Of a DNA stretch of 6,493 nucleotides, positions 1 through 5,480 are shown piece after piece. Position 1 is the first letter of the stretch; every line of letters starts with the position of its first letter. A program made the position numbers and the translations under genes. Where the stretch lies: assembly GCA_903831485.1 (NCBI GenBank), contig CAIKXW010000363.1, positions 1 through 6,493 on the forward strand, given 5' to 3'. The notes under the pieces were generated by a model, which was given only the letters and a program-made list of their open reading frames with translations, made no database searches and had not been told where the DNA came from. The stretch comes from an uncultured Alphaproteobacteria bacterium. Lineage in GTDB: Bacteria > Pseudomonadota > Alphaproteobacteria > Caulobacterales > Hyphomonadaceae.

Positions 1-393
1 CCGCCGTCCGCGCGCCGCCGTACAACACACCGCCGGGGGCGTGGGATCCGCGAACCTCTTGTCTACCGGTAGCTGTGGAAACAGAGACCCCAAACACGCG
101 GGGCATCCCGCGTCCCCGGGCCCTCCAATGAATTGGAGACCCAGAGCGACAGCATCATAGGCGGTTCACAACGGCCTAAATGCGAACGCACGCCAGAACC
201 CCACCCCGGCAAACGTGCGCTGCAACCACACCTTTCCCCCATCCTGACGTCGGGCCTTGCCATGTCGCCCCCCTGTCACGATGTTATGCGAGAGAATCGA
301 TCACCCCGCTTGCTGGAGCCATGTGGCGCAAGGTGGGAAACTGACGGGACCGGCGGGTCGCGCCGCCTGACCTGTCAAAGACGACGGGTACAC
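1..393. other. Gene-free leader region with several possible hairpins
   Basis: I see no convincing protein gene here. The frame of the downstream HNH gene stays open back to a TTG at 133, but the 87 extra residues are rich in Arg, Pro and Cys and look like translated non-coding DNA. The plus strand can form a series of stems: 61-64/85-88 enclosing 73-76/81-84 with a GGAA loop; 96-102/107-113 with a GCAT loop; 123-128/133-138 with a TGAA loop; 181-192/214-224; 309-313/328-332 with an inner GCC/GGC stem; and 342-348/371-377 with an inner GGCGG/CCGCC stem. None is followed by a T-run. I checked for tRNA, tmRNA, SRP RNA and RNase P landmarks and recognised none. It could be a long 5' leader, a small RNA, or GC-rich spacer that folds by chance. 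Confidence 0.4.
342..377 (+). promoter_or_regulatory. Extended hairpin just upstream of HNH start
   Basis: TGACGGG (342-348) pairs with CCTGTCA (371-377) through seven pairs including one G-T. After a symmetrical 3 x 3 internal loop, GGCGG (352-356) pairs with CCGCC (363-367) around a six-base loop. The 3' side ends 16 nt before the ATG at 394, and no good Shine-Dalgarno sequence lies between. There is no T-run, so it is not a standard intrinsic terminator. It may affect ribosome access or mRNA stability; no function is shown. Confidence 0.35.
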
Positions 394-957
394 ATGACCC
401 AGGTAGTTTCGCACGCGCCGAACGGGTGGCCCGCCCTCGTTCTCAACGCCGATTTCCGTCCGCTATCGTACTATCCGCTCTCCCTCTGGCCCTGGCAGGA
501 GGTGGTGAAATCCGTGTTTCTCGAGCGGGTGGATGTGGTTGCGGAATACGACGAGTACGTTCACTCGCCCTCGATCACCATGCGCCTGCCCAGCGTCATC
601 GCGCTGCGGGAGTTCGTGAAGCAGGACCGCCAGCCGGCGTTCACCCGCTTCAACGTCTTCCTGCGCGACGGTTTCGAATGCGCCTATTGCGGCAGCCATG
701 AAGACCTGACCTTCGACCACGTCATCCCGCGTTCCAAGGGTGGCCGGACGAGCTGGGAAAACATCGTCGCCGCCTGCAGCCCCTGCAACCTCCGCAAGGG
801 CGGCCGGCTCGCGCGCGAGATCGGCATGCACCCCAGCGTGCGCCCGCACAGGCCAACCACCTTCCAGCTGCAGGAGCAGGGCCGGAAGTTCCCGCCCAAC
901 CACCTGCACCAGACATGGCTCGACTACCTCTACTGGGATGTCGAACTGGAGACGTAA
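394..957 (+). CDS. HNH endonuclease family protein
   Basis: This is a 187-residue protein of the HNH nuclease superfamily, which cuts nucleic acid using a beta-beta-alpha metal finger. The N-terminal part carries LVLNADFRPLSYYPLSLWPW (about 16-35), typical of a conserved chromosomal HNH family that is not linked to restriction systems. The finger spans about 96-135: CAYC (C96, C99) and CSPC (C128, C131) are the likely structural zinc ligands; D108-H109 in FDHVIPRSKGG supplies the general-base histidine; N123 and N132 fit the other HNH positions. All key residues are present, so it is probably active, but its substrate in the cell is unknown. The ATG at 394 was chosen because homology-like sequence begins there; the upstream extension to a TTG at 133 does not look like protein. 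The ribosome binding site is weak. The gene ends 13 bp before the stop of the convergent DUF6920 gene. Confidence 0.9.
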   Translation: MTQVVSHAPNGWPALVLNADFRPLSYYPLSLWPWQEVVKSVFLERVDVVAEYDEYVHSPSITMRLPSVIALREFVKQDRQPAFTRFNVFLRDGFECAYCGSHEDLTFDHVIPRSKGGRTSWENIVAACSPCNLRKGGRLAREIGMHPSVRPHRPTTFQLQEQGRKFPPNHLHQTWLDYLYWDVELET

Positions 958-987
958 AAAGGGTCGCCGGCTAACCTCCGGCGGCCC
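955..987 (-). terminator. Intrinsic terminator of the minus-strand DUF6920 gene
   Basis: GGGTCGCCGG (961-970) pairs with CCGGCGGCCC (978-987) over ten positions with one G-T, around a seven-base loop. Read on the minus strand, the stem is followed directly by TTTTTA (960-955), the classical Rho-independent layout. The DUF6920 stop codon (973-971) lies in the loop, so its last codons form the stem. The U-tract overlaps the HNH stop codon on the other strand (955-957). In the plus direction there is no T-run after the stem, so it should act mainly for minus-strand transcripts. Confidence 0.75.
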
Positions 988-1651
988 AACTCTCCATGTC
1001 TCCCTCCCAGTAGACGAATTCACTGCCGTCCACGGTCCAACTGACCTCGGCATGGAAAGGCAGCCAGCATCCGCCATGCTGCCGGTAGTCGGAGTACCGG
1101 CCGCTCCATGGCGTAGCCGTGGACTCCCCACCAACCCCGCGCATCCGGTCCGGCGCAAAAATGCTCGCAATGCGTCCGTCACCGTCGATCGTGACGCTGA
1201 CATCCGCTGCCGTCTCGCCGTCGCCAGCAGTGACGATCAGCCGGTCAGGCCCCTCGCTGCGCCAGCGCAGGGACGCATTGCGCAGAATGGCGGCCGGCGC
1301 CAGCGCAAGCTCGGCGAGGTAACGCATCAGTTCGCCGCGTGTGAGCGCAGGCGACGAGGGCGGCCGCGCAACGGGGATGAAACCCAGAGCGCGCACGTCG
1401 AGAACGCCGACGCCGCCGACAAGCGCGTCGCGAACCGAGACAACGCCAAACGGTCCCGTCCGCGCGCGCCAGTCGAACGCGCACGACGTCGTCGAAATCG
1501 TCTGCGTCGCCGTGAACTTCATCCAGCCCGCAGCCGCATCCTGCCGCATCCGGCCCCTCTGCGTCAGGCGGACATCGCCACCCTGTACGCTGCCGCACAG
1601 TCTCTCGGCGAGATCGCGGACGGGCTGCGGAAGTTGATGCTGAGCGTTCAT
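971..1651 (-). CDS. DUF6920-like (DUF6544) family protein
   Basis: This 226-residue protein has unknown molecular function. It resembles the DUF6920 (formerly DUF6544) family: LPQPVRDL near the N-terminus (7-14), a WMKFTATQ stretch (43-50), an FDWRAR segment (59-64), a central glycine-rich strand, GELMRYLAEL (106-115) followed by an alternating strand region, IDGDGRI (155-161), PWSGRYSDYR (181-190) and a C-terminal W-x-x-x-G-S-EFVYW strand. I see no signal peptide, membrane helix or catalytic signature; it reads as a cytoplasmic beta-rich fold. The ATG at 1651 is the first canonical start, and only weak SD-like purines (GAGAG) precede it. The frame is open upstream to a TAG at 1696-1694 without ATG, GTG or TTG. 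The gene diverges from the LDH gene and ends in its own terminator. The family call is from memory of its motifs. Confidence 0.75.
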   Translation of the reverse strand: MNAQHQLPQPVRDLAERLCGSVQGGDVRLTQRGRMRQDAAAGWMKFTATQTISTTSCAFDWRARTGPFGVVSVRDALVGGVGVLDVRALGFIPVARPPSSPALTRGELMRYLAELALAPAAILRNASLRWRSEGPDRLIVTAGDGETAADVSVTIDGDGRIASIFAPDRMRGVGGESTATPWSGRYSDYRQHGGCWLPFHAEVSWTVDGSEFVYWEGDMESWAAGG

Positions 1652-1758
1652 GCGATACCAGATGCTCTCGGCCAGTGATCGTTCCGAAATCAGCTATGCA
1701 TGAACGATGCGCATGCCCGAGAGTTATTGGTGAACCATCAGCGTTCAAAGGATCCGCC
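1645..1758. promoter_or_regulatory. Divergent control region between DUF6920 and LDH genes
   Basis: This region must hold the promoters of both genes. It contains two interleaved inverted repeats: CGTTCATGC (1645-1653) with GCATGAACG (1698-1706), and CTCTCGG (1665-1671) with CCGAGAG (1717-1723). It also has an 8-bp palindrome ATGCGCAT (1707-1714) and TGGT-GA-ACCA (1728-1737). Repeats of this kind could be regulator sites. I cannot assign clear -35/-10 boxes. The AAAGGA at 1747-1752 is the LDH ribosome binding site. Confidence 0.45.
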
Positions 1759-2709
1759 ATGCCTCCGCGCGAACGCATCGCAATCATCGGCGCCGGCCAT
1801 GTCGGTGCGACCACGGCCTATGCATTGATGCTGCGCGCATTGGTTCGCGAAATCGTGCTGATCGACAGCGACACGGCGCTCGCTGAGGCGGAAGCAGCAG
1901 ACTTGTCGCATGGAAATGCACTGGCTCGCCCGGCACGCATCTGGGCAGGCGACTACAAGGATGCCGCGTCAGCACGCATCGCTGTCATCACTGCGGGCGC
2001 TGCGACGCAGGGCTCCCAGAGCAGGCTGTCCGTCGCAGCGCAAAGCGCCGCCATCGTGACGGCCTGCGTGAAGCAGCTGGCGGCTGCAGGCTTCGATGGC
2101 GTGATCGTGGTCACCTCAAATCCGGTGGACCTCATGGCCCTCGTCGCCGCGCGCCACGCTGGCCTGCCGCCCGGCCGCGTCATCGGCACGGGCACGCTGC
2201 TGGACTCCAGCAGGCTGCGGCAATTGCTGGCCGAAACGCTCGGCGTGGCCCCGGCCTCTGTCGACGGCGACGTGCTGGGCGAGCATGGCGACAGCGAAGT
2301 CGTCGCCTTCTCGACCGTCCGCATCGGCGGCGTCCCTCTGCGGCAGTTCACGGGCAAAGAGCCCGCCACCGACCACCACCAGATCGCCGAAGACGTCCGC
2401 CAGGCCGGCTACCGCATCGTCGCCGGCAAGGGCTATACGTCCTTCGGTGTCGCCACCGCAACCGTCCGCATCTGCGAAGCAATCCTGCGCGACGAGAAGG
2501 CAGTGCTCCCGGTCTCCACGCTGCTGACCGGCCAGTACGGAATTGCCGACATATTCCTCAGCCTGCCCTGCATCCTCGGCGCGGGCGGCGCCGAACGCAT
2601 CCTCACGCCGGCGCTCACCACGGAAGAGGTTGCCGCTTTGCAAGGCTCCGCCGCCGTCCTTGCCGACGCGCTGCGGGCACTCGACACCAGCAACGGGGCC
2701 CTGACCTGA
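1759..2709 (+). CDS. L-lactate/malate dehydrogenase family NAD-dependent enzyme
   Basis: This 316-residue protein, the usual family length, interconverts an L-2-hydroxyacid and its 2-oxoacid with NAD(H) in the cytoplasm. The N-terminal Rossmann fold has GAGHVG (11-16), and D36 at the end of the second strand favours NAD. Classical dogfish-number equivalents are R89 (Arg109), N121 in SNPVD (Asn140), D149 (Asp168), R152 (Arg171) and H176 in GEHGDSE (the catalytic His195). T227 in KGYTSFG matches the lactate-type Thr246. An ungapped alignment puts T83, not LDH's Gln or MDH's Arg, at specificity position 102, so the preferred substrate is uncertain. Of the FBP-site residues, Arg173 appears kept (R154) but His188 is Asp169, arguing against FBP activation. 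The start at 1759 is supported by AAAGGA at 1747-1752 and by MPPRERIAIIGAG; an upstream in-frame GTG at 1675 and ATG at 1696 are less likely. Confidence 0.88.
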   Translation: MPPRERIAIIGAGHVGATTAYALMLRALVREIVLIDSDTALAEAEAADLSHGNALARPARIWAGDYKDAASARIAVITAGAATQGSQSRLSVAAQSAAIVTACVKQLAAAGFDGVIVVTSNPVDLMALVAARHAGLPPGRVIGTGTLLDSSRLRQLLAETLGVAPASVDGDVLGEHGDSEVVAFSTVRIGGVPLRQFTGKEPATDHHQIAEDVRQAGYRIVAGKGYTSFGVATATVRICEAILRDEKAVLPVSTLLTGQYGIADIFLSLPCILGAGGAERILTPALTTEEVAALQGSAAVLADALRALDTSNGALT

Positions 2710-2832
2710 TCAGCTTCACCTAACGGCGCCATTCCCTCCGGAGGCTTGCTGAGGCAGGTTACCCCCGGGACGGGGCGGCGGTCGCAGAATCGTCATCCGT
2801 CGAGGGAAACGCATAAGCGGCGGAGCACGATC
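2710..2832. other. Spacer between LDH and Gfo/Idh/MocA genes
   Basis: This 123-bp spacer holds a perfect 10-bp palindrome CCTCCGGAGG (2735-2744). It has no T-run and no loop, so I do not call it a terminator. A TTG at 2746 opens the downstream frame early, but the encoded 29 residues look non-coding. The spacing is long enough for the downstream gene to have its own promoter, though I cannot point to one. Confidence 0.4.
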
Positions 2833-4266
2833 ATGACCAAACGCACTCAGGCGGCGGGCAGGGGCCATTCACGCCGGGCAATCCTCGCAGGCGGCGTCGC
2901 AGCTGCGGCGTGGTCGGTGCTGCCGGGCTGCGCGACGGCACAGGGTCCGGTCCGGCCCGGCGCCGGCAAGCGCGTCAACGTCGCCGCCATCGGCGCGGGC
3001 GGCATGGGCGCCGGCAACATGTCGGCGCTCACAGGCCAGAACATCGTCGCCGCCTGCGATGTCGACTTCGACCGTGTCGCCCGCCAGATGCTCAAGGACG
3101 GCCAGCTGCGTCCCGAGCGCGTCGAACTGAAAGCTGCCTACGACAAGGCCGAACGCTTCACCGACTACCGCCAGATGTTCGACAAGCGGCGCGACATCGA
3201 AGCCGTCGTCATCGCAACGCCCGACCATCATCACGCCGTCGCCGCCCGCATGGCGATGGAGCGCGGCCTCCACGTTTACGTCCAGAAGCCGCTCACCTAC
3301 ACGGTGCGCGAGGCGCGCCTGCTTACCAAGATGGCGAAGGACAATCCCAAGCTCGTCACGCAGATGGGCAACCAGGGCCACTCGAGCGACGATGGCCGTC
3401 GCGCCGTTGAGCTGATCCGTGGCGGCGCCATCGGCAAGGTGAAGGAGGTCCATATCTGGACCAACCGTCCCGTCTGGCCGCAGGGCGTCGGCAAGCCTGA
3501 GCCGAAGCCCCTGCCAGCTGGCCTCGACTGGGATCTCTGGCGTGGTCCCGCCACTGTCGATTGGGGCTATCACCCCGATTACGCGCACTTCAACTGGCGC
3601 GGCTGGACGCCCTTCGGCACCGGTGCTCTTGGCGACATGGGCGCCCACCTGATGGACTTCCCCGTCTGGGCGCTGGAACTCGGCCTGCCCACGAAAGTCG
3701 AAACCCGCCACACGCTCTGGGGCGGCGACACCGATCCGTGGGACTACAAGCGCCCTGACGTCCTCACCAGCTATCCGCTCGCCGCGATCACCTACTACGA
3801 ATTCGGCAACGCCAAGGATGGCCCGGTCCGCATAGTCTGGCAGGATGGCGGCCTCGCCCCGCCGACCGTTGCCAACCTTCCGACCGACCGCATCATGGAA
3901 GAGGAGGGCGGCGTCCTCTACACTGGCGACAAGGGACAGCTGTTGCACGACACCTACGGCGCGAAGCCCACGCTGATCGGCGCAGAAGCCGTCGCACGCG
4001 GCGCGAAGATCCCAGTCTCCCTGCCGCGCATCATCGATGGCTCGAAAGGCCACGAGAACAACTGGATCCGCGCCATCCGCGGCGAGGAGAAGATCTCCAA
4101 CCCGTTCGAAGTCTCAGGCCCGCTCACCGAAGCCATGATCCTCGGCGTCGTCGCCATGAACGCCGGCAAGCCGATCACCTACGATGGCGCGGCGGGCAAG
4201 ATCACCAACCTGCCGGGCATGGATCACCTGCTCGACCGCGAATACCGAAAGGGCTGGGAGCTCTAG
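2833..4266 (+). CDS. Tat-exported Gfo/Idh/MocA family oxidoreductase
   Basis: This 477-residue protein is a Gfo/Idh/MocA-type NAD(P)-dependent oxidoreductase, a family that mostly acts on sugars, polyols and their derivatives. Residues 13-20 (SRRAILAG) form a twin-arginine motif, followed by an Ala-rich hydrophobic stretch and LPGC (30-33), a possible lipobox with C33, so it may be a Tat-exported lipoprotein; cleavage near ATA-Q37 is the alternative. The Rossmann domain has GAGGMG (54-59) and D76 in ACDVD. VQKP at 150-153 carries the family lysine K152, with Gln where many members have Glu. GDMGAHLMD supplies D268 and H272, the usual catalytic Asp/His pair. The C-terminal half matches the larger bacterial-type Gfo/Idh/MocA C-terminal domain. 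The start is supported by GGCGGAG at 2819-2825. Substrate is unknown; export suggests periplasmic glycan or sugar chemistry. It converges with the lipoprotein gene, 3 bp apart. Confidence 0.9.
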   Translation: MTKRTQAAGRGHSRRAILAGGVAAAAWSVLPGCATAQGPVRPGAGKRVNVAAIGAGGMGAGNMSALTGQNIVAACDVDFDRVARQMLKDGQLRPERVELKAAYDKAERFTDYRQMFDKRRDIEAVVIATPDHHHAVAARMAMERGLHVYVQKPLTYTVREARLLTKMAKDNPKLVTQMGNQGHSSDDGRRAVELIRGGAIGKVKEVHIWTNRPVWPQGVGKPEPKPLPAGLDWDLWRGPATVDWGYHPDYAHFNWRGWTPFGTGALGDMGAHLMDFPVWALELGLPTKVETRHTLWGGDTDPWDYKRPDVLTSYPLAAITYYEFGNAKDGPVRIVWQDGGLAPPTVANLPTDRIMEEEGGVLYTGDKGQLLHDTYGAKPTLIGAEAVARGAKIPVSLPRIIDGSKGHENNWIRAIRGEEKISNPFEVSGPLTEAMILGVVAMNAGKPITYDGAAGKITNLPGMDHLLDREYRKGWEL

Positions 4267-4269
4267 CGC

Positions 4270-4830
4270 CTACTCGTTCCGCGTCTCACGCCAGCCATCG
4301 CGCGGCCGCAGTCCTGTCGCGGTCGCAGCGCCCAGCTCATCGCACGCGTCCGGCTCCATGCTCGACAGCGCTGAGTGGATCTTCCATCCGCCCTCCAGCT
4401 TCACCATCTGGAACGCGTTGATCCCGCAATGCACCAGCGCGCCGTTGTTGCGCAGGACATAGGGCGTCCACACCTGCGCGAACGATCCGCGCACGAGGAT
4501 ATCCGGCGCCCAGTACATCTCGACGAACGGGTCATGATCCGGCGTCGGCTTCTGGAAGTCGCTCGCCGGCATCCGCCGCACAGGGCCGGGCACGCCATCG
4601 GGCGCGCGATAGATTGCCAGCCCGCCGTCAGGAAGTTGCACCGACGCCTGCAGCGTCCGGTCGCCATTCCCGACAGCGAGGAGAAACGTATCGATCAACT
4701 GCAGGATGGCGGCCTCCTCGGCCGGCGCGGGCGCGAAGCCTGGCGCGGGCGCGGAGGGCGGGGCTCCCGGAAGCGCCGTCGAACAGCCGGCAAGGGAGAG
4801 CAGGGCGGTCGCAGCCAGCAAGCGCTTCAT
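4270..4830 (-). CDS. NTF2-like (SnoaL-type) lipoprotein
   Basis: This 186-residue protein begins with a lipoprotein signal: KR, a hydrophobic core, and lipobox LAGC (13-16), with C16 lipidated. Ser at +2 suggests outer-membrane sorting. A Pro/Ala linker (about 19-38) is followed by a domain that reads as a nuclear transport factor 2 / SnoaL-like fold: a first helix AAILQLIDTFLLAVGNGD (40-57), a middle region, and strands around WAPDILVRGSFAQVWTPYVL (107-126) and FQMVKLEGGWKIHSALSSME (140-159). The GGWKI-S ending is typical of that fold. Such domains may be enzymes or ligand binders; no active site can be named. The start is supported by GGAGGG on the minus strand (4844-4839), a near-ideal SD. 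It is divergent from the MAPEG gene and convergent with the oxidoreductase. The role is unknown. Confidence 0.8.
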   Translation of the reverse strand: MKRLLAATALLSLAGCSTALPGAPPSAPAPGFAPAPAEEAAILQLIDTFLLAVGNGDRTLQASVQLPDGGLAIYRAPDGVPGPVRRMPASDFQKPTPDHDPFVEMYWAPDILVRGSFAQVWTPYVLRNNGALVHCGINAFQMVKLEGGWKIHSALSSMEPDACDELGAATATGLRPRDGWRETRNE

Positions 4831-4945
4831 GGATCAATCCCTCCAATGTGACCCCGGCGGACCCTAACACCCGGCGGCTCCGGTCGGCGAGGCTGGATTT
4901 CCATCCGGACTCGCCCCTATGGTCCCCCCTCGCTGGAGGGCCTCG
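4831..4945. promoter_or_regulatory. Divergent control region between lipoprotein and MAPEG genes
   Basis: This 115-bp region should carry promoters for both genes. Visible elements are GGAT-CA-ATCC (4831-4840), a second GGAT-TTCC-ATCC (4895-4906), and a direct repeat of CCCGGCGG at 4853-4860 and 4870-4877 (17-bp period). The SD of the lipoprotein gene is at 4844-4839 on the minus strand; the SD of MAPEG is at 4935-4939. I could not assign -35/-10 boxes with confidence. Confidence 0.4.
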
Positions 4946-5386
4946 ATGCCGCAATCGCTTTCGAACATGATGACGCCCGTCCTGGCGCTGGTCGTCTGGA
5001 CCATGGTGATCCTGGTCTGGCTCTATGTCCGCCGCATCCCGGCCATGCGGAAGGCGGGAATCGACCCGGCGAAGGTCAAGGGCTCGGAATCCTACGCCAA
5101 CCTACCGCCGATGAACCCGAAGGCCGTCTGGATCGGGGACAACTACAACCACCTGCACGAACAGCCGGTGATCTTCTACGCCCTCTGCGTCTACACCCAT
5201 CTGGTCGGCGTCTGGGACGGCTTGAATGTCGGCCTGGCGTGGGCATATGTGGCCATCCGGATCGTCCACAGCCTGATCCAGGTCACGACGAACTTTGTCC
5301 CGCTCCGTTTCGCCGTGTTCAATCTCGGCTCGCTTGTTCTTGCGATCATCGCCCTGCGCAACGTGCTGGGTCTTTTCGGGATCTGA
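4946..5386 (+). CDS. MAPEG family membrane protein
   Basis: This 146-residue integral membrane protein belongs to the MAPEG group (membrane-associated proteins in eicosanoid and glutathione metabolism). Bacterial members are poorly characterised; some are microsomal glutathione transferase-like. Four hydrophobic helices are visible at about 9-29, 74-92, 95-115 and 122-146. The family signature is strong: DNYNHLHEQP (65-74, with E72) ahead of helix 2, and YVAIRIVHS (101-109, with R105 and H108) in helix 3, then RF at 121-122. Glutathione binding is possible but cannot be shown here. The ATG at 4946 is chosen because GGAGG at 4935-4939 lies 6 nt before it; the upstream ATG at 4919 has no such signal and adds nine non-hydrophobic residues. 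An SD-masking hairpin is possible (4927-4940). Confidence 0.88.
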   Translation: MPQSLSNMMTPVLALVVWTMVILVWLYVRRIPAMRKAGIDPAKVKGSESYANLPPMNPKAVWIGDNYNHLHEQPVIFYALCVYTHLVGVWDGLNVGLAWAYVAIRIVHSLIQVTTNFVPLRFAVFNLGSLVLAIIALRNVLGLFGI

Positions 5387-5408
5387 CGAGGCGAACAGCG
5401 AAGTACTG

Positions 5409-5426
5409 AGAGGCCAATAGGCTTCT
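5409..5426. other. Hairpin after the MAPEG gene, no T-run
   Basis: AGAGGCC (5409-5415) pairs with GGCTTCT (5420-5426) over seven positions with one G-T, around an AATA loop, 22 bp after the MAPEG stop. No T-run follows on either strand, so it is at best an atypical terminator or an mRNA 3'-end stabiliser. Confidence 0.35.
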
Positions 5427-5440
5427 GGACGGCGGGGCGA

Positions 5441-5468
5441 CTATTCGCTACTCGCCACTCCCTATTCG
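5441..5468. repeat. Degenerate 7-bp tandem repeat upstream of prfA
   Basis: Four consecutive 7-mers lie end to end: CTATTCG (5441-5447), CTACTCG (5448-5454), CCACTCC (5455-5461) and CTATTCG (5462-5468). The first and last units are identical; the second differs from them at one position and the third at three. The array stops 12 bp before the prfA start codon. Its pyrimidine-rich, less GC-rich composition differs from the surrounding DNA. The function is unknown. Confidence 0.7.
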
Positions 5469-5480
5469 GTTGGAACCCCA

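Noticed and set aside
45..57. Minus-strand GGTTCG and GGATCC resembling a tRNA T-arm
   Set aside because: The flanking bases do not form a 5-bp T-stem, and no acceptor, D or anticodon stems are found.
257..287. Possible promoter for the HNH gene: TTGCCA (257-262) and TGTTAT (282-287)
   Set aside because: The 19-bp spacer is long and the -10 match is weak; one such pair is expected by chance.
294..298. GANTC (GAATC) site as a CcrM methylation control point
   Set aside because: A single 5-bp site is too common to support cell-cycle regulation without expression data.
133..393. N-terminal extension of the HNH gene from a TTG start
   Set aside because: The 87 residues are Arg/Pro/Cys-rich with no domain character; the conserved protein begins at the ATG at 394.
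740..1678. Plus-strand open frame of 312 codons overlapping the HNH end and opposite DUF6920
   Set aside because: It is Arg/Ala-rich and low in hydrophobics, spans a real terminator and two real genes, and has no domain-like sequence.
2735..2744. Palindrome CCTCCGGAGG as LDH terminator
   Set aside because: It has no loop and no following T-run on either strand.
2746..2832. Upstream start (TTG) for the Gfo/Idh/MocA gene
   Set aside because: It would place 29 charged residues before the Tat signal; the ATG at 2833 has a good SD and gives a normal signal peptide.
2869..4053. Long antisense open frame (394 codons) opposite the Gfo/Idh/MocA gene
   Set aside because: It mirrors a high-GC gene with G/C third positions, has no recognisable domain, and the plus-strand protein is clearly real.
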